Source: Alteromonas marina
GTDB taxonomy: Bacteria; Pseudomonadota; Gammaproteobacteria; Enterobacterales; Alteromonadaceae
Direction of reading: 5' to 3'
Length of the DNA: 64,000 nucleotides
NCBI RefSeq assembly: GCF_000808575.1
Contig: NZ_JWLW01000015.1
Span: 1-64,000, forward strand
Shown: piece after piece, positions 55,463-64,000 of the stretch
Position numbering within the stretch: the stretch's first letter is position 1
How the letters are laid out: every line of letters starts with the position of its first letter
The notes under the pieces: generated by a model
Databases searched by the model: none
What the model was told of the DNA's origin: nothing
Seen by the model: only the letters and a program-made list of their open reading frames with translations
Translations under genes and position numbers: made by a program

Positions 55463-58400
55463 ATAGGACATCGCTTTCTCCAGCTCGTCAATTTTATTGG
55501 TTCGCTGCATTGGAGAGCCTGTATTTCTTGCTAGCCAACTGTACGCAGTTGGAACCACGTAGAGGGTCATAAATATTGATAGAAGCACACCCGAAAAAAT
55601 AACCATACCGATCACCATTCTGCTCTCAGCGCCTGGCCCAGAGGCAAGTACAAGAGGCAGCGAGCTAAATACCGTGGTAAAGCCAGTCATCACTATGGGT
55701 CTTAAACGCTGGGCGGCTGCTCGCTTAAGTGCTTGTTCAAACTCCATACCAGCGTCGCGAAGTTGATTAGCAAACTCCACAATCAGAATACCGTTTTTGG
55801 CAGCAAGTCCAATAAGCATAACCAAACCAATTTGACTGTAGATATTAATCGTCATATTGCTGAAAAACAGCCCAATGTAGGCACCAACCAAGGCCAGCGG
55901 CACGGTGAGCATAATAACCAATGGGTGTACCCAGCTTTCAAACTGCGCTGCTAATATTAAATAAGTCACAGCAAGCGCCAACATGAAAACATAAACAAAT
56001 GAGTTACCCGCCTCTTGATAAAGTTGAGACTCACCTTTGTAATCAATAGAAACATTGTCTGGCAATTCAGTGGCAACAATATCTTCTAAGTATGTAAGCG
56101 CTTCTCCCAATGTATAGCCATCTGCCAGATTCGCCGAAATAGTCACAGCACGCATTCGGTTGTAACGATTAAGCTGCGCTGACGTAGCTTGCTCTTCAAA
56201 CGTTAACAAGTTATCCATGGGAATCAGTTCACCGGTTCGAGAAGAGCGCACATATAAATTCTCAATGCTGTTAGGGCTTCGAAAATCTTCCTCTATACCT
56301 TCCATGATGACATCGTATTCTTCCCCTCTATCGAGGAAAGTCGACACCCTACGCTGCCCAAGCATGACCTCTAACGTACCACCAATATCACTAATTGATA
56401 CGCCCAAGTCTGCTGCCCGGTCACGATTTATATTTACTAACAGCTGGGGTGACGTCTCCTTGTAGTCAGAGTCTAGTCGAATCAGCCCTGGGTTTTGCGC
56501 GGCTTTTTGTATTACCGTGTCGCGCCACTCAACTAGGTTTTCGTAGGTGTCCCCTTGAAGAACAAACTGAACAGGGCGGCCTAGTCCACCTCCCGATATA
56601 CCGCTACGCATAATTGCAAAAGCACGGACGTCAGGTACATTGTTTAGCTTGGCACTAATTTCATCCATTAAAGAAAATGTACTGAAATCTCGTTTGTCCC
56701 AGTCTGCAGAGCCAACTATCGCAATCCCCGCATTTCCTCCGAAACCAGGTGTTCTAACCAACAGACGATTAATTTTACCGCTTTCTCGATAGGGCATTAG
56801 AATGCTCTCGATTTGTTCGAGGTTTCTTGCATTACTCTCAAAACTTGCGCCCTCTTGCGCATTCATTAAGATAAAAAAGTTGCCTCTGTCTTCTTTAGGC
56901 ACAAACTCACTTGGCACTTTCTCTGAAAGCTGAACTAACGCTACAACCGCAATTGCTAGTAAAAGTAACATTAGAATGGGTTGATGGAGTGTTTTGCCTA
57001 ACGTATTAAAATAGCCTGTTTCTAGCTGTGTAAACCGCTTGTCCATCCAACTACCAAAGCCAGAAGAACGGGGGCGCTTTTTGAGTATTTTTGACGCCAT
57101 CATGGGGGATAGCGTGAGAGCCGTGAAACTTGAAAATGCCACTGCTGCAGCAATGGCCAACGCAAATTCGGTAAATAACCGTCCAATATTTCCTTCAAGA
57201 AATACCAATGGAACAAACACAGAAATCAACACTAACGTTGTGGCAATTACGGCAAAACCTACCTCTCTGGCCCCTCGATAGGCAGCCAAAATAGGCGGCT
57301 CTCCCATTTCTATGCGTCGATAGATGTTCTCAAGCACAACAATAGCGTCATCCACTACAAGGCCAATGGCTAATACCATAGCAAGTAGCGTAAGTAGGTT
57401 AATTGAGAAGCCCAGCGCATACATCACAATAAATGCGGCGATAATAGAGACAGGGACAGTGACCGCGGGGATAAGCGTTGCGCGAATATTCCCCAGGAAA
57501 AGGTAAATCACGATCACTACCATTAGCATTGCGATAGCCAGTGTCTCATACACTTCGTCAATCGACGCTTCGATAAACACCGACGAATCGTAGCTTGGCA
57601 CAATAAAGATATTATCTGGCAAGGTAGCTTCTATTCTTTCAATTTGCGCTTTCGCTGCGCGGGCTACTTCAAGTGTGTTTGCCTTTGATTGCTTGATAAT
57701 ACCAAGCCCTATCATGTTAACGCCATCGCCACGAAACTCGGTTTCGTCATCTTCGGCGGTTAACTCAACATTAGCAATTTCACCAAGTCGCACAAGATAA
57801 CCGTTGTCTCCTACGGCAACCGTTAGCGCCGCGAAGTCGTCAGGTGTTAGAAAGGTGCGTGCTACGCGAACTTCGAAGTTGCGGTCCGTACTTTCTACTT
57901 CACCTGCTGGTAATTCTACATTTTCAGCACGTATAACTTGCTCTACATCACTTACGGTTATGCCTCTAGCCGCCATAGCATTGCGGTCTAAGAACACTTT
58001 CATGGCATACCGTCTTCCACCGCCAATTTGTATACGGGCCACGCCATCTACAATCGAAAGCCTATCCACTAATACCCGCTCAGCGTAATCTGTCAGCTCC
58101 ATGGTATTAAGGTTCGTGCTTCTAAGGTTGTACCACACCACGGCACTTTCATCTGAGTTCGCTTTCGATACTTCTGGTGGGTCGGCTTGGTCTGGCAGGT
58201 TATTGAGTGCGCGACTTACTCGCTCGCGCACGTCATTCGCGGCAGCATCAATATCACGAGAGAGCTTAAATTCAATGGTAATGTCTGAACGACCATTACG
58301 AGACGTAGATGTAACGTTTTTAATCCCCTCAATACCTGAAATTCTGTCTTCTAATAGCTGGGTAATTCGGGTTTCCACTATGTTCGCGGAGGCGCCCGTG

Positions 58401-58552
58401 TAGGTTGTACTTACCGATACAATAGGCGGGTCAATGTCTGGGTATTCGCGCAAACTCAGCATGGAAAAAGCGACAATACCAAAAATAATCAGCAGTAGAT
58501 TGATTACGGTTGCAAAAACCGGGCGCTTCACAGAAACGTCTGACAATAACAT
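55445..58552 (-). CDS. RND-family multidrug efflux permease (AcrB/MexF-like HAE1)
   Basis: The 1035-residue protein has the twelve-helix RND layout with two large periplasmic loops. Key segments are the start VKRPVFATVINLLLIIFGIVAF, the proton-relay aspartate pair in GLVVDDAIVVLENIYRRIE, and the FTALTLSPMMASKILKK segment. It exports drugs or toxic organics in exchange for protons, together with the adaptor encoded 13 nt upstream. No outer-membrane channel gene follows, so it probably shares a TolC-like protein from elsewhere. The length is typical for the HAE1 group. Confidence 0.93.
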   Translation of the reverse strand: MLLSDVSVKRPVFATVINLLLIIFGIVAFSMLSLREYPDIDPPIVSVSTTYTGASANIVETRITQLLEDRISGIEGIKNVTSTSRNGRSDITIEFKLSRDIDAAANDVRERVSRALNNLPDQADPPEVSKANSDESAVVWYNLRSTNLNTMELTDYAERVLVDRLSIVDGVARIQIGGGRRYAMKVFLDRNAMAARGITVSDVEQVIRAENVELPAGEVESTDRNFEVRVARTFLTPDDFAALTVAVGDNGYLVRLGEIANVELTAEDDETEFRGDGVNMIGLGIIKQSKANTLEVARAAKAQIERIEATLPDNIFIVPSYDSSVFIEASIDEVYETLAIAMLMVVIVIYLFLGNIRATLIPAVTVPVSIIAAFIVMYALGFSINLLTLLAMVLAIGLVVDDAIVVLENIYRRIEMGEPPILAAYRGAREVGFAVIATTLVLISVFVPLVFLEGNIGRLFTEFALAIAAAVAFSSFTALTLSPMMASKILKKRPRSSGFGSWMDKRFTQLETGYFNTLGKTLHQPILMLLLLAIAVVALVQLSEKVPSEFVPKEDRGNFFILMNAQEGASFESNARNLEQIESILMPYRESGKINRLLVRTPGFGGNAGIAIVGSADWDKRDFSTFSLMDEISAKLNNVPDVRAFAIMRSGISGGGLGRPVQFVLQGDTYENLVEWRDTVIQKAAQNPGLIRLDSDYKETSPQLLVNINRDRAADLGVSISDIGGTLEVMLGQRRVSTFLDRGEEYDVIMEGIEEDFRSPNSIENLYVRSSRTGELIPMDNLLTFEEQATSAQLNRYNRMRAVTISANLADGYTLGEALTYLEDIVATELPDNVSIDYKGESQLYQEAGNSFVYVFMLALAVTYLILAAQFESWVHPLVIMLTVPLALVGAYIGLFFSNMTINIYSQIGLVMLIGLAAKNGILIVEFANQLRDAGMEFEQALKRAAAQRLRPIVMTGFTTVFSSLPLVLASGPGAESRMVIGMVIFSGVLLSIFMTLYVVPTAYSWLARNTGSPMQRTNKIDELEKAMSYKKGES

Positions 58553-58565
58553 GACTGCGTGCCTC

Positions 58566-59615
58566 CTAGCGGTTTAACACATTAACTGGAGACTGATCGC
58601 GCACGCGAAGTGTACCTTCGGTTATCACTTCGTCTCCTTCGTTCAACCCGTTAACAATTTGTACTAGCCCTGGGCGGCGTTCGCCTATTTTCACTTCTGT
58701 TTGATGGGCAACATCATCTTTAACCACATAAACGTATTGCTTATCTTGTACTGGAACTAATGCTTTTTCCGGTAGGACTAAGGCGTTAAGCACACGTTTT
58801 TCTACCACCACTGTAAGCAACATTCCCGGGCGAAGGCGCCCGTCTTGATTGTCAATGGTTGCGCGCACGCGAATGGAGCGACTAATGGGATCAAGGCGTG
58901 TATCGATATTGGTGATTTTCCCCGTAAATGCTTCCCCAGGATAAGCCACTGAGGATGCACTAACCGACTGTCCTTTCGCCACGCTTGCAAGGTGATTTTC
59001 AGCAATACTGAAGTCAACTTTAATGAGACTAATGTCATCTAAACTAGTAATGGTGTCTCCGGGCTGTACTAGTGAACCAATGCTGATTTCACGGTTGCCT
59101 AAAAACCCACTAAATGGCGCGCGAACTTGAAGGTCATTAAGCTGAGCCAAGGCAATGTCTAACTGGGCTTGTAGCGCTTTCACTCGGGCTTGTTGTTCAT
59201 CGAGAAGTTGTTCAGACGTTGCATTTGACTGACGCAGGTCAGCGATACGGGTAAACTGACGTTTAGCTTCATCAATATTTGCTTTTAGCTCTTCTACTCT
59301 AGCCCGCTCTTCGGTGTTATTAAGCTGCACCAGAAGCTCGCCTTCTACTACTTTATCGCCATCATTAAAGTTTATTGCCTTTACCGTATCGGTAACTTGT
59401 GCAGTGACATTTACTGACTCGTTTGCGGTAGCCGTACCCAGTGACTCTATGGTGATAGGAAAGGCTTGAGACGAAACAACGCCCGTTTTAACTGGCGTAG
59501 CTCTTGCGCCGGCGTTTTGTTTACTTTCTTCCTGAGGCATATTCAAATACACCACAACGCCAGCAAGTAGCACCACGCCTAGTAACAAGGGTGATAACGA
59601 TAATCGTAAAGACAT
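58566..59615 (-). CDS. RND efflux periplasmic adaptor (membrane fusion protein)
   Basis: The 349-residue protein has an N-terminal membrane anchor (about 8-25, no lipobox). The lipoyl half motif is VTAQVTDTVKAINFNDGDKV, a coiled-coil hairpin spans about 105-155, and the second lipoyl half is DLQVRAPFSGFLGNREIS. A beta-barrel and membrane-proximal domain follow. It bridges the RND permease and the outer-membrane channel. It precedes the permease by 13 nt on the same strand and starts the operon. A divergent Nudix gene lies 236 nt upstream. No local regulator gene is present. Confidence 0.92.
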   Translation of the reverse strand: MSLRLSLSPLLLGVVLLAGVVVYLNMPQEESKQNAGARATPVKTGVVSSQAFPITIESLGTATANESVNVTAQVTDTVKAINFNDGDKVVEGELLVQLNNTEERARVEELKANIDEAKRQFTRIADLRQSNATSEQLLDEQQARVKALQAQLDIALAQLNDLQVRAPFSGFLGNREISIGSLVQPGDTITSLDDISLIKVDFSIAENHLASVAKGQSVSASSVAYPGEAFTGKITNIDTRLDPISRSIRVRATIDNQDGRLRPGMLLTVVVEKRVLNALVLPEKALVPVQDKQYVYVVKDDVAHQTEVKIGERRPGLVQIVNGLNEGDEVITEGTLRVRDQSPVNVLNR

Positions 59616-59851
59616 AACCTTTCCTATTGGTAAAATAGTATTCCTTTGAGCAAGAATTTTTTAAGCGCTCAACGGACACTCAAGTACACAAATTCGCTTA
59701 ACGTTAAACGTGAGCGTTCCCAAACATTGTTTCGTGTACCGCGTTATTATTGTTTGTTGTGTTATTTTTATTTTTGCGTAGAGTCTGTGTGGTAAAAATG
59801 ATTACTTTTAAAACAATTACAAACAGACACTAGAGTATTTTACCCAAATCA

Positions 59852-60397
59852 ATGGTCATCTTATTTCGCTTATCAGCTATATTTGCTGTTTTAACGCTTT
59901 TCGCATGTTCAAAATCTTCACCTAGCTCTCCAATGTGCCGCGTTTCAGAAGCGCTTTTATCTGAAAGTGTGCACATTGGTAGTAGTATGGCCGAATCTCC
60001 TGTTGGCGCTGCCTGTTTAATAAAAACCGGGAACAAGGTACTGATGGTAGAACATCGGCTGTCTGGTAAATTAGACTTTCCAGGCGGAACTTCGGATAAG
60101 AATGAATCGCTTGCCTGTACCGCTCACCGGGAAACATGGGAAGAAACTGGCTTCAATGTAGAAGTTAGCGCGTATCTCTTTACGACCTCTAACGGCTTAG
60201 TCATATTTGGTTGTGATGTAGACGCCGGCATTGAACGCCTTCCTGACACCTTCGATGCTCCATCATGGGCAAAACTAGAGGTAGTAAGATTGGTTAAAGT
60301 AGACCCGTTTATGCTAGACCACGATGCATTGAGATTTGCTGACGATCTTATTCCCTTGCGCGATGGCTACACCCAATTCGATATAACGCAGCACTGA
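59852..60397 (+). CDS. Nudix hydrolase with lipoprotein signal
   Basis: The 181-residue protein has a complete Nudix box: Gly79, Glu85, then RETWEETGF with Arg93, Glu94, Glu97 and Glu98, so hydrolysis of a nucleoside diphosphate derivative is expected. Unusually, it begins with a signal peptide and a lipobox-like LFAC with Cys19, followed by a Ser/Pro stretch. It should therefore sit in the periplasm on a membrane. Nudix enzymes are normally cytosolic. It is a single gene on the plus strand. The function as a periplasmic scavenger of diphosphate compounds is an inference. Confidence 0.8.
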   Translation: MVILFRLSAIFAVLTLFACSKSSPSSPMCRVSEALLSESVHIGSSMAESPVGAACLIKTGNKVLMVEHRLSGKLDFPGGTSDKNESLACTAHRETWEETGFNVEVSAYLFTTSNGLVIFGCDVDAGIERLPDTFDAPSWAKLEVVRLVKVDPFMLDHDALRFADDLIPLRDGYTQFDITQH

Positions 60398-60462
60398 CAA
60401 AGCATTGTTCATTGTTGCGGGTATTGGTAAATTGTCGCTATAAAACAAACAGGAGAAGTGGC

Positions 60463-61230
60463 TTGTTTTCACTCCCAACCTTAAGCCTAAAAGGCAAAGT
60501 CTCTGATCAAGAATGGCAAACTCGTGTCGATTTAGCCGCGTGCTATCGATTGGTTGCAGATATGCGATGGGGCGACCTTATTTACACGCATATTTCAGCC
60601 AAGGTACCGGGCACTGATTACTACTTGGTTAACGCCTTTGGCCTGACATTTGACGAGGTTACTGCCTCTAACCTGGTTAAAGTCGATTTAGAAGGCAACA
60701 TCCTTGACGATACGCCTTACGGTATTAACCCTGCTGGCTTTACCATTCACAGTGCTATCCACGAAGTGCGCCACGATGCCCAGTGTGTTATTCATCTGCA
60801 TACACTAGCCACAATATCAGTCGCATCGATTAAAGGCGGACTTAAGCCGTGGAGCCAGTATTCAATGTTTTCACTACCGTCACTGTCTTATCACAGCTAC
60901 GAAGGTTTAGCCGTTGATGATAGTGAAAAGAAACGTTTGCAGGACGACCTTGGCGACACTAACCATATGCTTTTGCCTAATCACGGCGGTCTAACCCTTG
61001 GCCCCACCGTTGGCGACGCCTTTATGCGCTTTTACGATTTGCAACGTGCGTGCGAAATTCAGCTTGCCCTGATGCAATCTAATGAAGAGGTTATCGAGAT
61101 ACCGCAAAGCATTATTGATGGCATATACGCACAGGCCAATGTGGTGCACAGCGGCGAAACAGGCGGCCAAAAAGCATGGCCTGCCATGCTTCGCAAAGCT
61201 TACAAACTAGACCCGGGCTTTTGCGAATAA
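60463..61230 (+). CDS. Class II aldolase/adducin-family protein
   Basis: The 255-residue protein has the class II aldolase fold: WGDLIYTHISAKVPG, the zinc-binding HLHTLATIS segment and the PNHGGLTLGPTVGDA motif with its third ligand. Relatives include fuculose-phosphate aldolases, but many family members act on other sugar derivatives. I placed the start at a TTG (60463) exactly 7 nt behind a good AGGAG; the frame is open further upstream but has no ribosome site. It precedes the enolase-superfamily dehydratase by 55 nt on the same strand, which suggests a shared catabolic route. Confidence 0.82.
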   Translation: MFSLPTLSLKGKVSDQEWQTRVDLAACYRLVADMRWGDLIYTHISAKVPGTDYYLVNAFGLTFDEVTASNLVKVDLEGNILDDTPYGINPAGFTIHSAIHEVRHDAQCVIHLHTLATISVASIKGGLKPWSQYSMFSLPSLSYHSYEGLAVDDSEKKRLQDDLGDTNHMLLPNHGGLTLGPTVGDAFMRFYDLQRACEIQLALMQSNEEVIEIPQSIIDGIYAQANVVHSGETGGQKAWPAMLRKAYKLDPGFCE

Positions 61231-61285
61231 TTTAGCTTAGCCAGCTAAACGCCAACTTATTTCAAACAGGAATTGTTTATACATT

Positions 61286-62470
61286 ATGAAAGTCACCAAA
61301 GTAGAAATTTTTGATATCGAATGCCCTAAGCGCCCTCAGTGGAACCCGGTTTTCGTACGCGTTTACACCGACGAAGGTATTACCGGTGTGGGCGAAGCAG
61401 GACTGGCTTATGATTGGGGTCACAGCGCCGCTGCACACATGATTAAAGAAATTGCCGAAGCCATGCTGATTGGCTTTAATCCTTTTCACACTGAACTGCT
61501 GTGGTCGAGAATGCTGCGCGAAGGCTTTTGGGGATTAGGCGGCGGCCCGGTTATTTATGCTGCGATGAGCGCTATTGATACTGCACTTTGGGACATTAAA
61601 GGCAAAGCGCTTGGCTTACCGGTTTACGAATTACTGGGTGGCAAAACTAATGGCAAGCTTCGTAGCTACGCCAGCCAGCTTCAGTTTGATTGGGACAAAG
61701 AAGTGGCCAAGCTTAACGACCCTGCTGACTATGCTCGCGCCACTGAAAAAGCACTTAAAGATGGTTACGATGCGGTTAAAGTTGACCCCATCGTTTACGA
61801 TAAAGACGGCAACACCCACTTCGACAGAACCAAGCTTTTCACTAAGCCCGAGCTTAAACTTTTCAAATCCCGCCTTCAGGCGATTAGAGACACAATGGGC
61901 GAAGATGGCGACATCATCTTTGAATGTCACAGCTTATTAGGTGCATCAACGGCTATCCAGCTGGGTGACATCGTTGAAGAAATTGGCTGTCTATATTACG
62001 AAGAGCCAGTGAATTACCTTAACTCAAAGCTTCACGACAAAGTAGCGAAGAACGTGAACGTGCCTATTGCGGGCGGTGAGCGCCTGTACCATCGCTGGGA
62101 TGTACGCCCTTACCTTGAAGACCAATCTATTGATGTACTTCAACCTGACGTTGGCCTTTGTGGCGGTTTCACCGAAGCGAAAAAGGTGTGTGACTATGCC
62201 GACATTTACGATGTACGTATTCAGGCTCACGTTTGCGGTGGCCCTGTTGCAACAGCGGCAAGCCTACATCTAGAAACGGCCATTCCAAACTTCTTAATTC
62301 ACGAGCACCATACCTACGCTATCAAAGACTGGAACCGTGAACTTTGCATTCAAGATCCTCAGCCAGTAAACGGCTTTATTGAAGCGCCTGACACACCGGG
62401 AATTGGTATCGATCTAAACGATGAGGTGGTTTATCGCTCGCCGCACATGACGGTGACTGCGCTTAAATAA
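61286..62470 (+). CDS. Enolase-superfamily sugar-acid dehydratase (mandelate racemase subgroup)
   Basis: The 394-residue protein has an N-terminal capping domain with GVGEAGLAYDWG and a TIM barrel with the metal-ligand positions of the mandelate racemase / galactonate dehydratase group: Glu in IIFECHS, Glu in YYEEPVN and Glu in GGERLYHRW. A His in IQAHVCGGP corresponds to the catalytic His of D-galactonate dehydratase. The first ligand reads Glu-Cys-His, where DgoD has Asp-Phe-His. It probably dehydrates an aldonate to a 2-keto-3-deoxy acid; the exact sugar acid is unknown. It follows the class II aldolase gene and converges on a lactonase-like gene. Confidence 0.85.
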   Translation: MKVTKVEIFDIECPKRPQWNPVFVRVYTDEGITGVGEAGLAYDWGHSAAAHMIKEIAEAMLIGFNPFHTELLWSRMLREGFWGLGGGPVIYAAMSAIDTALWDIKGKALGLPVYELLGGKTNGKLRSYASQLQFDWDKEVAKLNDPADYARATEKALKDGYDAVKVDPIVYDKDGNTHFDRTKLFTKPELKLFKSRLQAIRDTMGEDGDIIFECHSLLGASTAIQLGDIVEEIGCLYYEEPVNYLNSKLHDKVAKNVNVPIAGGERLYHRWDVRPYLEDQSIDVLQPDVGLCGGFTEAKKVCDYADIYDVRIQAHVCGGPVATAASLHLETAIPNFLIHEHHTYAIKDWNRELCIQDPQPVNGFIEAPDTPGIGIDLNDEVVYRSPHMTVTALK

Positions 62471-62484
62471 AGCTGAAACCCAAC

Positions 62485-62508
62485 GGGTTTATTGAAGGCA
62501 ATAAACCC
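62485..62508. terminator. Convergent terminator between dehydratase and amidohydrolase
   Basis: The perfect 10-bp stem GGGTTTATTG (62485-62494) / CAATAAACCC (62499-62508) has an AAGG loop. It has no strong T-tract. It lies between the two converging genes. Confidence 0.7.
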
Positions 62509-62540
62509 TAGGCTAGTTCAGCAGCTTAAGTAAGCTAGCT

Positions 62541-63416
62541 TTATGCGATGTCGTACCATCGCTTCGCATTTTCGTACAGCAGCGCCGCTTTTTGAGTTAC
62601 AGAAAGCGGCGTTGTCATATCAATGAATCCATGCCAAAGCGCGGCATACGGCATTCGCCACTGACACAGCGGGAAGTTGCTGGCAAACATCATGTGATCT
62701 GTGCCAACGGTGTCCAGCAAGGTTTCAAAAATATAAGACGCACGTTGCCACAACCAACGGCGCTCTTGCATTTCTAATCCTGAGAACTTAAACACAACTT
62801 GCTGCGTTTCATTCAAGTCGCGAATATTCTGCCCCCATGTTTTAAACGCAAAGCTATTTACCTCAATCGGCGCTATTGCAGCATGGTTTATAGCTACGTT
62901 TAATGCAGGCGTTTGCTCTATAACCTTAAGCAATGCGCGCACAGTATTGCTATCTGCAAGGTTTAACTGCGCTTCAAAAGACAAGCCTTGCGACGCCATA
63001 TGATGAAGCCCCCATTTAACTTTAGGGGTGCGTAAAAGTACTTCAGCATCGTCATCTAATATATGACGAAGCCCACGTATTGAGCGGTACTGCTTTAGCT
63101 TATCGATATGACTGCCGACATTATTTCCTGTTAAATCGATACACCCAACTGAGCGGAATGGCAGCGTACAATGACGCTCCAAGAACGCAATTTCACGCCA
63201 GGGTCTTTCGTTATCGTAACCCGCTTCAATGTGAACAAAACCGCCTAACAGCCCTAACGACGCGCGATAGAGCATGTGCTCTGTAGTATGTTTTGCAATC
63301 GCTTTTTTATCTGGCCAAAAAGGGGCATTGGCTGGTTTCAGCCAATCATAGTGCCCTTCGTTTAAGGCAAAGAAGTGAATATGAGGGTCTATCCAAGTGA
63401 TTGAAGGCTTGCTCAT
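62541..63416 (-). CDS. Amidohydrolase-family lactonase-like protein (COG3618 type)
   Basis: The 291-residue protein is a TIM-barrel amidohydrolase with HxH as His12 and His14 in IDPHIHFF, the following YDWL segment, and FASNFP near the C-terminus with the metal Asp region GTDHMMFASN. Relatives are L-fuconolactonase and L-rhamnono-lactonase, which open sugar lactones in the fuconate pathway. It lies 72 nt after the SDR gene on the same strand and opposite the dehydratase, so a complete oxidative sugar pathway is plausible. The substrate sugar cannot be fixed from the sequence. Confidence 0.8.
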   Translation of the reverse strand: MSKPSITWIDPHIHFFALNEGHYDWLKPANAPFWPDKKAIAKHTTEHMLYRASLGLLGGFVHIEAGYDNERPWREIAFLERHCTLPFRSVGCIDLTGNNVGSHIDKLKQYRSIRGLRHILDDDAEVLLRTPKVKWGLHHMASQGLSFEAQLNLADSNTVRALLKVIEQTPALNVAINHAAIAPIEVNSFAFKTWGQNIRDLNETQQVVFKFSGLEMQERRWLWQRASYIFETLLDTVGTDHMMFASNFPLCQWRMPYAALWHGFIDMTTPLSVTQKAALLYENAKRWYDIA

Positions 63417-63488
63417 CGTTGTTCATAAAACCTTGGTTTATGCTATTGCTGATAAGGCATTTCGCGTTGCTTTTCTGTTCAGCTCTTT

Positions 63489-64000
63489 CTATTGTGCTGT
63501 GTAGCCCCCATCCACCGCATACAAGCTACCCGTGATGAACGACGCTTTGCTACTGCATAGGAAATAAGTCAATTCAGCTACGTCTTCGGGCTGGCCCAAA
63601 CGTCCAATAGGTTGTGCAGCGGCTTCTTCAGCTACCACTTCATTTTTATCTGCCCCAGAACGTGCCACATAATTATCAATGGCGTTATGAAATAGCGGTG
63701 TTTCGATGGTACCCGGGCATACCGCGTTAACGCGGATATTATAGGGTGCGTAGTCAAGCGCGGTGGTTTTCGCCATAGACGCCAACGCACCTTTGCTGAC
63801 ACCGTAGGCGAACGAATTGCGCTTTCCGATAAAGGACTGATCTGAGCCCATCACCACAATCGCGCCGCTGCCCTGCTCTTTCATGGTTGGCAGGCAAGAC
63901 TTAATCGCGCCATACGCCCCTTTTACGTTCAAGTTTAGTACCTTATCAAGCAGCGCTTCATCAGTGTCTTCAATAGTTGCTGAAACATGTATACCGGCAT
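63489..64000 (-). CDS. SDR-family oxidoreductase, cut by the window end
   Basis: About 170 codons of the 3' part are present; the frame stays open through position 64000, so the start lies outside. The last codons before the window edge give NAGI-H, the conserved NAG of the short-chain dehydrogenase family. The catalytic Tyr and Lys are in FAYGVSKGAL, and the C-terminal VNAVCPGTIETPL is typical. It most resembles 2-keto-3-deoxy-fuconate or similar sugar dehydrogenases. Its place next to the lactonase and dehydratase supports a sugar-acid pathway. Confidence 0.88.
   Translation of the reverse strand, partial: AGIHVSATIEDTDEALLDKVLNLNVKGAYGAIKSCLPTMKEQGSGAIVVMGSDQSFIGKRNSFAYGVSKGALASMAKTTALDYAPYNIRVNAVCPGTIETPLFHNAIDNYVARSGADKNEVVAEEAAAQPIGRLGQPEDVAELTYFLCSSKASFITGSLYAVDGGYTAQ

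Noticed and set aside
55297..55491. 64-codon minus-strand frame after the RND permease
   Set aside because: It overlaps the end of the permease in another frame and has no family features or ribosome site.

Overview
The window looks like chromosomal DNA of a marine gammaproteobacterium of the Alteromonas type. The reasons are the order rpsU-yqeY-dnaG-rpoD, a TonB2-type cluster with a TtpC-like ExbB and a DUF3450 protein, many large sensory kinases, and moderate GC. The genus assignment comes from gene content and order, not from a search. No tRNA, rRNA, CRISPR array, intact insertion sequence or prophage was found.

Layout. 0.06-3.4 kb: a small lipoprotein, a secreted esterase with TPRs, and an orphan hybrid kinase. 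3.4-4.8 kb: a secreted nucleoside phosphorylase-like gene bracketed by REP-like inverted repeats. 4.8-11.6 kb: acnB of a long type, a PQQ-type sugar dehydrogenase, a small membrane protein and a fatty-acyl-CoA ligase. 11.7-17.2 kb: an overlapping FIST sensor / hybrid kinase / HD-GYP operon, probably a nitric-oxide or redox to c-di-GMP pathway. 17.4-31.8 kb: a continuous minus-strand block holding phoB, phoR, a PstS-like protein, a duplicated beta-helix-like lipoprotein, a TonB-dependent receptor and a full TonB/ExbB/ExbD/TtpC/DUF3450/TPR energising cluster. I read Pho-box-like promoters at three points in it, each with the same 10-nt distance to a -10 element. I interpret the block as a phosphate-starvation outer-membrane uptake island; this is the main discovery candidate.

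32-45.7 kb: an orphan kinase, rdgC, a divergent XRE-cupin regulator and BenE-type transporter with twin operators, an HDOD protein, an M49-like lipoprotein peptidase, a HIT protein, folB-folK-uppP, plsY, a secreted phosphodiesterase and tsaD. 46-51.4 kb: the macromolecular synthesis operon rpsU, yqeY, dnaG, rpoD. 51.5-55 kb: a chemoreceptor, a porin and a small phosphate-binding-protein-like protein. 55.4-59.6 kb: an RND efflux pump. 59.8-64 kb: a Nudix lipoprotein and the start of a sugar-acid catabolic group (class II aldolase, enolase-superfamily dehydratase, lactonase-like amidohydrolase, SDR cut by the window end).

Start codons were moved from the longest reading frame where a ribosome site, signal peptide or family length required it (nucleosidase, FIST, TonB receptor, duplicated lipoprotein, PstS-like, phoB, rdgC, HDOD, uppP, tsaD, yqeY, rpoD, aldolase). 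All functions are from reading the sequence and remembered family features; no database search was done.
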